Source: Singulisphaera sp. GP187 (GTDB lineage Bacteria; Planctomycetota; Planctomycetia; Gemmatales; Gemmataceae). From it: 64,000 nt of DNA. The translations under genes were made by a program, and so were the position numbers. The stretch covers positions 1 through 64,000 of the forward strand of contig CAMDQN010000009.1 in NCBI GenBank assembly GCA_945905925.1. The letters are read 5' to 3'. Within the stretch, counting starts at the first letter, position 1; each line of letters starts with the position of its first letter. Positions 51,905-61,235 of the stretch are shown piece after piece. A model generated the notes under the pieces. The model worked only from the letters and a program-made list of their open reading frames with translations, was not told the origin of the DNA and made no database searches.

Positions 51905-53877
51905 CGCTCGCTCCCTTGACCTGAAACCACCGCGAGCTTCGCCGCGATCAGGTCGGGGTCGTACACGCAGCCGCCCCAGACGCCGCCGCTTGCGTGCTGG
52001 AGCGCGGCCCAGAGGCGCGTGTCCGCGGGCAGCGCCGGGTCCGGGGCGAGGTCCGCTCGCGCCGAACGCTGCTCCAGTTCCGCGCTGCCCCACAGCGCGC
52101 CGTGATTGCCGGTCGAATCGCCCACCAAATCTACCGTGCCTTCCAACTTGTTGCGGTCGATCACGATTTGAATCAGGTCGCCGTCGCGGAGCTTGCCAAT
52201 CGGACCACCGGCAAGCGCTTCCGGCGAAACGTGACCGATGCACGCACCCGTTGATACGCCGCTGAACCGGGCGTCCGTGATCACCGCGACCTGCTTCCCC
52301 CACTTCAGATGCTTCAGCGCGCTGGTCACCTGATAGGTTTCTTCCATCCCGCTGCCCAGCGGCCCGCGACAGCACAACACCAGCACGTCACCCGGCACAA
52401 CCTTGCGGTCACCTTCGCCCTTGATCGCCTTGATCGCGGCCTTCTCGGTGATGAACACCTTCGCCGGGCCGAGCTTTCTGTAAATGCCGTCCCGGTCCAC
52501 AACCGAAGGGTCGATCGCCGTTGATTTGATGACGCAACCATCCGGCGCGAGGTTCCCAAGCGGGAACGTGACCGTGCTCGTCAAGCCTCGCTTGCGGGCA
52601 ACTTCTGGCGACATGATGACCATGTCGGGATCGACCTTGTCGCGCGTTTTGAGCAACTCGCGAAGCCGCAAGCGGCGTTCGGACTTCGCCCACCAGTCGA
52701 GGTTCGCACCGAGTGTGTCGCCAGAGACAGTGAGGGCATCGAGTTCGAGCAGACCGAGTTCGCGCAGGTGGAGCATCACCTCCGGCACGCCGCCGGCGAG
52801 GAACACACGCATCGTCGGGTGGTTCATCGGGCCGTTCGGGAGCGCATCAACGAGACGCGGCACACGGCGGTTGTAGAACGTCCAGTCTTCGATTGTGGGG
52901 CGCCGAACACCCGCGTGAAACGCGATCGCGGGCGTGTGCAACAGCAGGTTCGTGCTCCCACCGAACGCCGCGAACACCGCGAGCGCATTCTTGAACGCCG
53001 CTTCCGTCAGGATGTTGGGCGTGCGGATGCCGCGATTCGTCATGTTGAACAGCGCGCGTGCGGATCGCACCGCGAGGTCGAGCCAGATGGGTTGGCCCGA
53101 CGGCGCGAGTGCCGAATGCGGTAGGCTCAGCCCGAGCGCTTCACCGATGACCTGAGAGGTAGCCGCGGTGCCGAGGAACTGACACCCGCCGCCGGGACTC
53201 GCGCACGCGTGGCAACCCGCGTCCGCCGCCTCCCCGATGCTCATTTCGCCGTGAACGTACCGCGCGCCGATCGTCTGCACCTTCCCGGTGTCTTCGTGTT
53301 CGGCTTCGCCCGCGAGCATCACGCCGCCGGGAACGAGAATCGTCGGGTGGTCATGCTGCGACGCGAGCGCCATCATCATCGCGGGCAAGCCCTTGTCGCA
53401 CGTCGCAACGCCCATCACGCCGGCTCGCGTCGGGTGGCTGCGCATCAAGCGGCGCATCACCATCGACGAATCGTTGCGGTACGGGAGGCTGTCGTACATG
53501 CCGACGGTGCCCTGTGTGCGGCCGTCGCACGGGTCGGTGATCGCGCCCGCGAACGGGATGCACCGCAAGCGCGCGAACTCCTCGGCCGCAGCCTTCACGA
53601 GCAACCCGACTTCCCAGTGCCCCGAGTGAAAGCCTAGCGCGATGGGCGTACCGTCTTCGGCGCGCAGCCCTCCGTGTGTGCTGAGAATGGTGAACTCTTT
53701 GCCGCCCATGAGGGCCGGGTTCCAGCCCATGCCGACGTTCTGCGTCCAGCCGAACAGGTTGCCGCTCGGCGAGTGCCGGAGTAGCTCGTCGGTGAGCGGC
53801 AGCGCACCGGACGGCCCGCTTCCGGTGGTGACGATTTGGTACGCGGACTCGGGTGTGTCGAGAACGTCGGAGAGCAT
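51901..53877 (-). CDS. YjhG/YagF-type D-xylonate dehydratase (IlvD/Edd family)
   Basis: A 658-residue member of the IlvD/Edd dehydratase group. The overall sequence follows Escherichia coli YjhG/YagF from start to end ([24 protein letters not shown]-like [73 protein letters not shown]). Cysteines in DPCDGR, TCDKG and ACAS/GCQF are the iron-sulfur candidates. It dehydrates D-xylonate to 2-keto-3-deoxy-xylonate. Start at ATG 53877, the upstream codons belong to element A6. Coupled to the next gene by ATGA. Confidence 0.88.
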   Translation of the reverse strand: MLSDVLDTPESAYQIVTTGSGPSGALPLTDELLRHSPSGNLFGWTQNVGMGWNPALMGGKEFTILSTHGGLRAEDGTPIALGFHSGHWEVGLLVKAAAEEFARLRCIPFAGAITDPCDGRTQGTVGMYDSLPYRNDSSMVMRRLMRSHPTRAGVMGVATCDKGLPAMMMALASQHDHPTILVPGGVMLAGEAEHEDTGKVQTIGARYVHGEMSIGEAADAGCHACASPGGGCQFLGTAATSQVIGEALGLSLPHSALAPSGQPIWLDLAVRSARALFNMTNRGIRTPNILTEAAFKNALAVFAAFGGSTNLLLHTPAIAFHAGVRRPTIEDWTFYNRRVPRLVDALPNGPMNHPTMRVFLAGGVPEVMLHLRELGLLELDALTVSGDTLGANLDWWAKSERRLRLRELLKTRDKVDPDMVIMSPEVARKRGLTSTVTFPLGNLAPDGCVIKSTAIDPSVVDRDGIYRKLGPAKVFITEKAAIKAIKGEGDRKVVPGDVLVLCCRGPLGSGMEETYQVTSALKHLKWGKQVAVITDARFSGVSTGACIGHVSPEALAGGPIGKLRDGDLIQIVIDRNKLEGTVDLVGDSTGNHGALWGSAELEQRSARADLAPDPALPADTRLWAALQHASGGVWGGCVYDPDLIAAKLAVVSGQGSER

Positions 53878-53892
53878 GGTTGATTCCTTCTT

Positions 53893-53980
53893 GGCGAGCG
53901 GGGGCGTAAGCCCCCCTGATGGTTTCAAGTGCGTGAACGATGAGCGTAACAATCAGGGGGCTCACGCCCCCCGCTCGCCT
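53893..53980. repeat. Palindromic element family A, full copy (A6)
   Basis: Left arm GGCGAGCGGGGGCGTAAGCC, right arm GGGGGCTCACGCCCCCCGCT ending CGCCT, loop about 43 bases. It lies between the divergent xylonate-dehydratase and galactose-mutarotase genes. Confidence 0.9.
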
Positions 53981-54034
53981 TAGATTACACGCTCGGATAC
54001 CATGTCCCCACCCTATCCCGCTTCAGGAGCATTC

Positions 54035-55210
54035 ATGCGCGCTCTCCCCGCAATCGCCGTCACGCTCGCGCTGACCACCAGCGCGCTCGCGCAACCGCGA
54101 CCCGGCACCGGACCGTCGTTCGAGGAAACCAAGTATGGCGTCATGCCCCGGCCCGTGGACCCCAAGGACAAGAAGGGACCGGCCACGCTCAACGTCTACC
54201 AGTACACGCTCATCAACAAGAACGGCGTGACGCTGAAGTGCATCGACTACGGCGCGATCATCACCGAACTGCACGTGCCGGACAAGGACGGCAAGTTCGC
54301 AGACGTGGTGCTTGGTTTTGACAAACTCGAAGGCTACTTGGGAGGCCATCCGTACTTTGGCACGAACGCGGGGCGGTGCGGGAACCGTATCGCGAAGGGA
54401 AAGTTCACGCTCGACGGCAAAGAGTACACGCTCGCCACGAACAACGACGCGAACCACCTGCACGGCGGCAAAGAGGGCTTCGACAAGAAGTTTTGGCAGG
54501 GCAAACCGTCGCTCACCGCGACCGGCCCGAGCGTCACTTTCAAACGAACTAGCGCTGATGGCGAAGAAGGCTACCCGGGCGCGCTCGCGGTCGAAGTGAC
54601 GTACACGCTCACCGACAATAACGAACTCGTGATCGACTTCCGCGCGACGACGAGCAAGACAACGATCTGCAATCTCGCGCACCACAGTTACTTCAACCTC
54701 GCGGGTCACAACGCGGGCGACATCAAGGGCCACGAGGTCATCATCGCCGCGAAGAACTACACCCCGGCCGACGACACGCTCATCCCGACGGGCAAGATTG
54801 CACCGGTCGCGAATACCGCGTTCGACTTCGTTAAGGCGAAGGCGATCGGCACCGATCTGGAGAAGGCCGGCGGCAAGCCGATCGGCTTCGATCTAAACTA
54901 CGTGTTAGATAAAGGCACATCGGCGCGGCCGGAACTCGCGGCTCGCGTCACCGACCCGAAGAGCGGTCGCGTGCTGGAAGTGCTGACCACCGAACCCGGC
55001 TTGCAGTTCTACTCGGGCAACTTCCTCGATGGAACGAACAAGGGTAAGGGCGGCGCGGTGTACAAGCAGTACAACGGGTTCTGCATGGAACCGCAGAAGT
55101 TCCCCGATTCGATCAACAAGCCGGAGTGGAAAGACAAGTCGAACGTGATCCTGAAGCAAGGCGAGACCTACAAGCAGACGACGGTGTACCAGTTCAGCGT
55201 CGCGAAGTGA
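54035..55210 (+). CDS. Secreted aldose 1-epimerase (galactose mutarotase)
   Basis: A 391-residue exported GalM-type enzyme that interconverts alpha and beta anomers of aldoses. Signal ALPAIAVTLALTTSALAQPR, then YGAIITELHVPDKDGKFADV, NAGRCGNRIAKGKFTL, the catalytic His motif LAHHSYFNLAG and the Glu region MEPQKFPDSINKPEW. The start ATG 54035 has CAGGAGC upstream. Being exported, it would work on extracellular sugars. Divergent from the xylonate-dehydratase gene, across element A6, which suggests shared sugar-related regulation. Confidence 0.92.
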   Translation: MRALPAIAVTLALTTSALAQPRPGTGPSFEETKYGVMPRPVDPKDKKGPATLNVYQYTLINKNGVTLKCIDYGAIITELHVPDKDGKFADVVLGFDKLEGYLGGHPYFGTNAGRCGNRIAKGKFTLDGKEYTLATNNDANHLHGGKEGFDKKFWQGKPSLTATGPSVTFKRTSADGEEGYPGALAVEVTYTLTDNNELVIDFRATTSKTTICNLAHHSYFNLAGHNAGDIKGHEVIIAAKNYTPADDTLIPTGKIAPVANTAFDFVKAKAIGTDLEKAGGKPIGFDLNYVLDKGTSARPELAARVTDPKSGRVLEVLTTEPGLQFYSGNFLDGTNKGKGGAVYKQYNGFCMEPQKFPDSINKPEWKDKSNVILKQGETYKQTTVYQFSVAK

Positions 55211-55218
55211 GTGCTGTC

Positions 55219-55326
55219 GTAGGTGCCGCTTGCCGAGCGGCACTGCTTTGCGTGTGTTGTCGCTTCAGGAGTGTTCGTCTCGCACCAACGAAGGCTACCC
55301 CGTGCCGCTCGGCAAGCGGCACCTAC
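55219..55326. repeat. Inverted repeat after the mutarotase gene
   Basis: GTAGGTGCCGCTTGCCGAGC at 55219 and its complement GCTCGGCAAGCGGCACCTAC ending 55326. The right arm holds the stop codon (CTA on plus) of the convergent gene 55323-55730. Confidence 0.88.
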
Positions 55327-55730
55327 TTCGGTTCCGTCACGTCCCAGAAAAGTTCGCGGCCCGCGGCGTAGACCTCGCTCGCGCGGAAGTCGAACACCTG
55401 CGCCATTTCGCTCGATTCCAGGCCCACCGAGTCGAGCGTCACGAAGAACAGCCCGTTGTGGTAACCAATGCGGGCGTCGGTGATCTTCGCTTTCGGTTGC
55501 GACGGGCGCATCTGGAAGCGGAACTCCTCCACACCGTCGAGCCGCAACCGGAGTTTCACATATCGCGGGTCTTTGCCCAGGTCGCTAATCGCTTCGCGCA
55601 CACGCGTGCGGAACTCCACCGCGACCACGCGACCACCCTTGTGAACCACCTTCACCGCGCGCAGTCGTCCGCCGATCAGCCGGTACAACCGGAGGAACTT
55701 CGCGATTTCGTGCGGTTGCACGCGGTTCAT
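55323..55730 (-). CDS. Hypothetical protein
   Basis: A 135-residue cytoplasmic protein, basic at the N-terminus (MNRVQPHEIAKFLRLYRLIG, GRLRAVKVVHKGGRVVAVEF) and beta-rich in the centre (KLRLRLDGVEEFRFQMRPSQ, DARIGYHNGLFFVTLDSVGL). No family known to me. Stop codon inside an inverted repeat, start just before another (55741). Confidence 0.6.
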   Translation of the reverse strand: MNRVQPHEIAKFLRLYRLIGGRLRAVKVVHKGGRVVAVEFRTRVREAISDLGKDPRYVKLRLRLDGVEEFRFQMRPSQPKAKITDARIGYHNGLFFVTLDSVGLESSEMAQVFDFRASEVYAAGRELFWDVTEPK

Positions 55731-55740
55731 AGCGGTGTCT

Positions 55741-55831
55741 TGTAGGGTAGGTCAAGGCTTTGCGCAGGCCCACCGTCTTCGTGGTTGGTATTGCGTGGTG
55801 GGCCTGCGCAAAGCCCTGACCCACCCTACAA
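55741..55831. repeat. Inverted repeat family C (C1)
   Basis: GGTCAAGGCTTTGCGCAGGC near the left end and its complement CCTGCGCAAAGCCCTGACCC near the right end, with CACC in the loop. The second copy is at 58565. Confidence 0.9.
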
Positions 55832-55844
55832 AACCAGCAACCCG

Positions 55845-56159
55845 TCACACTAGTGAGTCGAACACGCGAACCCCGGCCCAGTTCGGCTTGTTCTCGTCGA
55901 TGAACTTGTTGTGCGTCGCGTCGTCCTGGTACGCGTCGTGGCTCGCTTTATCCACGAACACCAGATGCAACCCGACGTGCCAGTCGCGGTCGTTCACCTC
56001 GCGGTCGAGTTCCGCACACAGCGCACCGGCCGCGAAGAACACGATGCCCGGTTGCACGTTCAGGTACTTCTTGCACGCGTCGATCAGCTCTTGCACTTTC
56101 GCGGGCGAAGCGTCCTTCAGTTTGAAGAACACGTTGTGGGCCAGTCGGGGAGAGGACAT
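55845..56159 (-). CDS. Dabb-domain protein (stress-responsive A/B barrel)
   Basis: A 104-residue protein with the dimeric alpha-beta barrel pattern: RLAHNVFFKLKDASPAKVQE, GIVFFAAGALCAELDREVND, WHVGLHLVFVDKASHDAYQD, ATHNKFIDENKPNW. Such small proteins act in stress responses or bind small ligands. The ATG at 56159 is chosen from this alignment. Divergent from the lipoate ligase gene. Confidence 0.85.
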   Translation of the reverse strand: MSSPRLAHNVFFKLKDASPAKVQELIDACKKYLNVQPGIVFFAAGALCAELDREVNDRDWHVGLHLVFVDKASHDAYQDDATHNKFIDENKPNWAGVRVFDSLV

Positions 56160-56238
56160 CGTCGGATACCTCGCGGTTCGCGTTCGCGTACAACAACGGT
56201 GTTGGAATACGCTTCCCTTAATTGCCGTCAACGCCTGA

Positions 56239-56952
56239 ATGAAACTGCTCGATTATACGCTGCCCGATCCCGCGACGAACCTCGCGCTCGATGAATCGCT
56301 GCTCGTCGCTGCCGAAGCCGACACCGGCGGCGAAGTCCTGCGTCTCTGGGAACTGCACAGTTACGCGGTTGTCGTCGGCTCCGGTGGCTCGGTCGTTATC
56401 GACGTGAACCTGCAAGCGTGCGCCCGGGACGGCGTGCCGGTGTTGCGCCGCGCTAGCGGCGGCGGAACCGTTCTCCTCGGTCCGGGGTGCCTCTGTTTCA
56501 GCCTCGTACTCAGTTACGATCACGCGCCACGACTGAACGAAATCCCCGCGTCCAACCGGTACATCCTCGCGCGCGTCGTGAACGCACTCGCACCAGTCGT
56601 CGCGTCGGCGGTCGAAGGAACAAGTGACCTCGCGGTGAACGGCGTGAAGTTTTCGGGTAACGCGCAACAACGGAAACGACGGTTCTTCCTTCACCACGGC
56701 ACGCTGCTCTGCGGTTTCGATGTCGCGCTCGTAGCGAAGTACCTCAACCCGCCCGAGCGCCAGCCGGAATACCGGCGTGAGCGCACGCACTCGGAGTTCG
56801 TCGCGAATTTGCCCATTCGTGTGGAGGAAGCGAAGCGGTTGCTCATCGAAGAGTGGCGGTCCGAAAGCGATTACGCGCCGGTGCCGCTGGAGAAGGCGCG
56901 CGAGTTGCTCGCCGAGAAGTACGCCCGCGACGAGTGGAACCGGCGACGATAA
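56239..56952 (+). CDS. Lipoate--protein ligase family protein
   Basis: A 237-residue enzyme of the biotin/lipoate A/B ligase family. Signs: NLALDESLLVAAEADTGGEV, WELHSYAVVVGSGGSV, the RRASGGGTVLLGPGCLCFSL nucleotide loop, and SDLAVNGVKFSGNAQQRKRR with the catalytic Lys, followed by HHGTLLCGFD. It would attach lipoate or octanoate to dehydrogenase lipoyl domains. The stop is 147 bases before the peroxidase gene. Confidence 0.85.
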   Translation: MKLLDYTLPDPATNLALDESLLVAAEADTGGEVLRLWELHSYAVVVGSGGSVVIDVNLQACARDGVPVLRRASGGGTVLLGPGCLCFSLVLSYDHAPRLNEIPASNRYILARVVNALAPVVASAVEGTSDLAVNGVKFSGNAQQRKRRFFLHHGTLLCGFDVALVAKYLNPPERQPEYRRERTHSEFVANLPIRVEEAKRLLIEEWRSESDYAPVPLEKARELLAEKYARDEWNRRR

Positions 56953-57098
56953 CCTCCGGCGCATATCGCGGCCCTATCGTTCACGTTGGAAGTTGGCGTG
57001 TTCACCACATCCGCGATCCGTGGTACAACTCGCGTCAGGTTCGCGGGTCGGCCGACGCGGTGCCGGTCGAACTCCTTCACCTCTCCGAGGAATCATCC

Positions 57099-58553
57099 AT
57101 GAGTCGCGTTCGTAACACCAACTGGCCGCTGCCGGCGCTCGCCGTCGGCGGTCTGATCGCGCTCGCGGCGTGGCAACTGGTGCCCGCCGGCGCGCCTGCG
57201 GGAGCGCAGCCCGTCGATCCGCCTCCCGTTGTCGCGCAGCCCGTCGCGGCGCAGCCGGCCGCCGCCCAGCCACCCGCGGCCAACGAATTCGCCGCGATGA
57301 TGGCGAAGATGAAAGCCGCGAAAGCGGATCAGGCGAAGAAGCACATGGCGCTGCTCGCCGAACGCTACGACCTCGCCGCGCGCGCCGCGGCCGACGGCAA
57401 GATGACGCGCGGCAAAGCCGTGCAACAAGGCCCGCGCGCGAAGCTCCCCGCCGGTACAACGTGGGCCGCGCTCGCGGGCATGTCGCCAAACGACATCCGC
57501 GAGAAGGGGCTGTTCCCCGGCGGGTTCTTGCCGCTGCCGCACGCGAACCACTTTGAAGGCGGGATGCTGTTCCCCAAATCCACTATCGACGAAATCAAGA
57601 AGCAAGAAGGACGCGACCTCACGCGATTCGATCTCGACTACGACCTGCCGGACCACTTCCTGCCGGAGTTCCCGCCACCAATGTACCTGACCACGCGGCT
57701 CGACCTCGGCGACGTGTCGAAGGGCAAACTCGTCACCGGTGATAACTTCGAGGAACTGTTCAAGGACATTCTGAACCCGAAACAGCTCGAAGGGCTTCGG
57801 TTGCTCGTGACGCCGTTCCCGCAGGCGCAGTTCAACGCGACCGCGGACCGGCGCAGCGAGAAGGCGCATCGTGGCGTGACGTGCTTCGACTGTCACGTGA
57901 ACGGGCACACCAACGCCGCGACGCACAACGTCGGCGACATCCGCCCGCACGAATTCCGGCACCGCATCGACGTGCCGTCGCTTCGCGGCGTGAACGTGCA
58001 GCGCATCTTCGGCTCGCAGCGCTCACTGCGGAGCATTGAGGACTTCACCGAGTTCGAGCAGCGCGCCGCGTACTTCGACGGCGACCCCGGCGCCGCGACC
58101 CGCAAGGGCGTGAGCATCCTCGAACGCGGCAGTCAGGTTCACTTCATGGGCGAGTTTCAGTCGCTGCTCGACTTCCCGCCCGCGCCGAAACTGGACATCT
58201 TCGGCAAACTCAACGCGACAGCAACCGAAAGCGAGAAGCGCGGTGAAGTGTTGTTCAGCGGCAAGGCGAAGTGCGCGACGTGCCACCCGGCGCCGTACTA
58301 CACCGACAACACGATGCACAACCTCCAGACCGAGCGGTTCTTCAAACCGATCACGGTCATGGGTCGTTCGGCGAACATGGACGGCCCAATCAAGACGTTC
58401 CCGCTGCGCGGCATCAAGGACAGCCCGCCGTACCTGCACGACGGTCGCTTGCTCACGCTGGAAGACGTGGTCGAGTTCTTCAACCTGGTGCTGGAAACGA
58501 AGCTGACCGACGACGAGAAGAAGGACTTGGTCGCGTTCCTGAAGTGCCTGTGA
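57099..58553 (+). CDS. Di-heme cytochrome c peroxidase/MauG-like protein
   Basis: A 484-residue exported protein of the cytochrome c peroxidase/MauG family. After a signal (LPALAVGGLIALAAWQLVPA) comes an Ala/Pro-rich linker, then two c-type heme sites: CFDCH (262-266) and CATCH (392-396). The MxxGRSxNMDGPIK and LRGIKDSPPYLHDGRLLTLE segments are the usual end. It likely reduces peroxides with electrons from small cytochromes in the periplasm. Start at ATG 57099 (CGAGGA upstream). Confidence 0.88.
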   Translation: MSRVRNTNWPLPALAVGGLIALAAWQLVPAGAPAGAQPVDPPPVVAQPVAAQPAAAQPPAANEFAAMMAKMKAAKADQAKKHMALLAERYDLAARAAADGKMTRGKAVQQGPRAKLPAGTTWAALAGMSPNDIREKGLFPGGFLPLPHANHFEGGMLFPKSTIDEIKKQEGRDLTRFDLDYDLPDHFLPEFPPPMYLTTRLDLGDVSKGKLVTGDNFEELFKDILNPKQLEGLRLLVTPFPQAQFNATADRRSEKAHRGVTCFDCHVNGHTNAATHNVGDIRPHEFRHRIDVPSLRGVNVQRIFGSQRSLRSIEDFTEFEQRAAYFDGDPGAATRKGVSILERGSQVHFMGEFQSLLDFPPAPKLDIFGKLNATATESEKRGEVLFSGKAKCATCHPAPYYTDNTMHNLQTERFFKPITVMGRSANMDGPIKTFPLRGIKDSPPYLHDGRLLTLEDVVEFFNLVLETKLTDDEKKDLVAFLKCL

Positions 58554-58564
58554 TTTGTGTCCTT

Positions 58565-58703
58565 CTTGTAGGGTGGGTCAAGGCTTTGCGCAGGCGCACC
58601 AGGTGACACCAGGCGCCAGAGCGAAAAACGGTGGCTGCGATCTTCCGCTCTGGCGCTTGGTGACGCTGGTGGGCCTGCGCAAAGCCTTGACCCACCCTAC
58701 AAG
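58565..58703. repeat. Inverted repeat family C with an inner palindrome (C2)
   Basis: Outer arms CTTGTAGGGTGGGTCAAGGC and the complement ending CTACAAG, as in C1. In place of the C1 loop there is another inverted repeat at about 58597-58672 (CACCAGGCGCCAGAGCG and complement). Confidence 0.88.
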
Positions 58704-58705
58704 AA

Positions 58706-60433
58706 TCACCCCGTGGCACCCGCAACGGCCGCGGGCGTGCCGTTGGCGCTTGGCGGTGCGGGCGTGTCGCCGGTGAGCTTCACGAGGTACTCCGGCACCT
58801 CCACGCCGCCGATGTCCTTCATCACTTGCATCATCGGCGGCATCATCCGGGCCATGTCCTTGAGGAACGCCGCGGTGCTCGACGTGCCGTTCGCGTTCCC
58901 GCCGCCTTCCCACACTACCACCTTGTCGAACTTGATGTTCGAGATGGCCTTCGCGCTGGCCTCCGCGAGCGCGTCCATGTGTTCGAGCATCAGCAACTGG
59001 AATGCGGCCTGTGGGCTGCCGCACGCGTCGATGATCTTCTTCAACCCTTCGCCCTTCTTCGCCAGAATCTCGTACTGGCCGCGAGCCTCGGCTTCGAGCT
59101 TCGCGTAGATCGTTGCGGCGGCGGCTTGCGCTTCGAGCTTCACCCGCTCCGCGGCGGCTTCCGCGTCCACGATGATCTTCGCTTTCTGCGCCTTCGCCGG
59201 CGCTTCGAGCGCCGCCCGCTGTTCAGCTTCGATCTTCTCCGCCTGTGCCAGCGCGGCCCGCGCCATTGCCTTGTTCTGCGCTTCGAGAACCGCGGCTTCG
59301 GCTTCTCGCTTTTTCGTTTCAGAAAGCTGATACGCCTCGGCGTTCTTCACCGCGAGCGTGGCCTGCGCCCCAGCGATGATGGCTTGTGATGTCGTTTCGC
59401 CGCCGATTGCGGTCGCGTTTGCTTCGGCCAACCGCACGCGCTTGTCGCGGTCGGCTTCGGCGATGCGTGATTCGCGCTCGAACGCGGCCTGTTGCTCGCC
59501 GACCTTCTGGTCACGGTCGAGTTCGGCAATGCGAATCGCCTGTTGTCGCTGCGATTCCTTGATGAGCGTTCCCTGTTCGAGCAGCGCAGTCTGTTCGCCG
59601 ACCTGCCGGTCCTTGTCGAGTTGGGCGACCTTGATCGCCTGTTCGCGGGTCGCTTCGCGTGTGCCGATCTCGCGAACCTTCGTCGCGTTCGCTACCGAGA
59701 TGGCACGCTCTCGCTCGGCTTCCGCCACACCGATCTGACCCTTCTTCTCTTGCTCCGCCACGTCGATCTTGGCCTGCTGAATCGCGACTGCGGCGGCCTT
59801 CCGCCCGATGGCCTCGATGTACCCGCTCTCGTCCGTGATGTCGGTGATATTCACGTTGATGAGCACGAGGCCGATTTTCTTCAGTTCCGGTTCCAGAGAC
59901 TGCTGAATGCTTTCCAGGAACTGGTCGCGGTTGCGGTTGATGTCCTCGATCTTCATCGACGCGATGACCTGACGCAACTGTCCGAAGATGATGTCGCCGG
60001 CCTGCTGCTTGATGTCGTTGGTGTCCAACCCGAGGAGGTGGATCGCGGCGTTCTGCATGGTCTGCGGGTCGGTGCCGATGGCGACCGTGAACACGCTGGG
60101 CACGTTGACGCGAATGTTCTCGATCGAGAGCGCGCCCTTGAGCGGCACCTCGATTTGGATCGGGTCGAGGTTCAGGTACGCGTAGTCCTGGATCAGCGGC
60201 CAGACCATAGCCGCGCCACCGTGAACGCACTTGGCCGCGTTTCCGCCGCCGGTCTTGCCGTAGATCACCATCACGCGGTTACTGGGGCACCGCTTGTACC
60301 TATTGACGAGTAACAACACGAAGCTGAACAGCACCACCGCTATCGCGATGGCGGCGATCACGAACCAGAGGTTGCTATTGTCGTCGGCACTGGACTGCGA
60401 TTTGGACTGTGCGAACAGGGTGAGCGAGAACAT
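58706..60433 (-). CDS. Flotillin/SPFH-domain protein
   Basis: A 575-residue protein. After a short polar start a transmembrane helix (LWFVIAAIAIAVVLFSFVLL, about 23-42), then an SPFH domain (VMVIYGKTGGGNAAKCVHGG ... MKIEDINRNRDQFLESIQQS), then a long Ala/Glu-rich coiled coil (IGVAEAERERAISVANATKV ... EAEQRAALEAPAKAQKAKII) to about 500. YqiK-type bacterial flotillins have this layout. It would form membrane microdomains. Co-directional with the NfeD-like gene 57 bases upstream, its usual partner. Its stop is three bases after repeat C2. Confidence 0.92.
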   Translation of the reverse strand: MFSLTLFAQSKSQSSADDNSNLWFVIAAIAIAVVLFSFVLLLVNRYKRCPSNRVMVIYGKTGGGNAAKCVHGGAAMVWPLIQDYAYLNLDPIQIEVPLKGALSIENIRVNVPSVFTVAIGTDPQTMQNAAIHLLGLDTNDIKQQAGDIIFGQLRQVIASMKIEDINRNRDQFLESIQQSLEPELKKIGLVLINVNITDITDESGYIEAIGRKAAAVAIQQAKIDVAEQEKKGQIGVAEAERERAISVANATKVREIGTREATREQAIKVAQLDKDRQVGEQTALLEQGTLIKESQRQQAIRIAELDRDQKVGEQQAAFERESRIAEADRDKRVRLAEANATAIGGETTSQAIIAGAQATLAVKNAEAYQLSETKKREAEAAVLEAQNKAMARAALAQAEKIEAEQRAALEAPAKAQKAKIIVDAEAAAERVKLEAQAAAATIYAKLEAEARGQYEILAKKGEGLKKIIDACGSPQAAFQLLMLEHMDALAEASAKAISNIKFDKVVVWEGGGNANGTSSTAAFLKDMARMMPPMMQVMKDIGGVEVPEYLVKLTGDTPAPPSANGTPAAVAGATG

Positions 60434-60489
60434 GGGGGAGACTCCGGGTGTGTGACATGGAAATGACAGATACGATGGGACAACCCGCG

Positions 60490-61041
60490 TCACGCGAGTT
60501 CGACCTCGACCGTGTCGGCGTTGACGACCGCGATGACCTTGACTTGCGCCCCGGTCGGCAGTTCGCGACCCGGCGTGATCGCCTGGTACTCGACGGTGCG
60601 GTTCTGAAGGTTCAGGTGGACCTTCCCGGCCCCGGCCCGCTCGCCGGGAATGCGAAGGTAGACCGTCGCGGGGGAACCAACGGATCGCTCGATGCGGGCG
60701 GTCCCGTCGGCCTTCAATTTGTGCAGCGACCGGACCAGCGCCGCGACTAGATACAAAGCGACGACTCCAGCCCCAACCGCGACCCCGAGTGCCGCCATCT
60801 CGGTCGCCCCGGCGTTGAGGGCGATTTTCCCGCCGATCCCGAAGAACGTGAGCGCCGCGGTCGCGGTCTTGATGGTCAGAACGCCGAGGAACCAGTCGCT
60901 CCCGTGAGCGTCGGTCCCGTGACCGCCGTCGCCCCCGTGGTCGAAGTCGTGGTCGCCCCCGAACCCAATCAGGGTGCCGATGAGTTGAATTACGAGTAGC
61001 GTGCCACCGAGAGTTGCGCAGACCAGGAACGTCGTTTCCAT
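60490..61041 (-). CDS. NfeD/YqiJ-like membrane protein
   Basis: A 183-residue protein, with helices LVCATLGGTLLVIQLIGTLI and two more, and a C-terminal OB-fold (GSPATVYLRIPGERAGAGKV ... VKVIAVVNADTVEVELA). The His/Gly/Asp-rich loop (GGDHDFDHGGDGGHGTDAHG) after the first helix is notable and may bind metal. Genes of this sort (NfeD, YqiJ) are paired with flotillins; the OB domain binds partner proteins. Forms an operon with the flotillin gene. Confidence 0.85.
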   Translation of the reverse strand: METTFLVCATLGGTLLVIQLIGTLIGFGGDHDFDHGGDGGHGTDAHGSDWFLGVLTIKTATAALTFFGIGGKIALNAGATEMAALGVAVGAGVVALYLVAALVRSLHKLKADGTARIERSVGSPATVYLRIPGERAGAGKVHLNLQNRTVEYQAITPGRELPTGAQVKVIAVVNADTVEVELA

Positions 61042-61235
61042 AGCGCCTCCTGAAGGGCAAACGTCTGGAACGGCCCCGTGCCGGACATGGAGCCGCCTGT
61101 TACCTGGAGTTCGTCGGGATCATCCGATCATTTGTGTAACACTCTCTGATGTCAATAGGGTGCGCGCAACATTCCCTCCCCCTTTCCTGATCAGGAAAAG
61201 CGGCAACATCGGGAGCGGCGACGCAACCGGCTCAA

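Noticed and set aside
53878-53952. N-terminal extension of the xylonate dehydratase
   Set aside because: The extra codons are translated from palindromic element A6 and have no match in the family; the ATG at 53877 fits the YjhG/YagF start.
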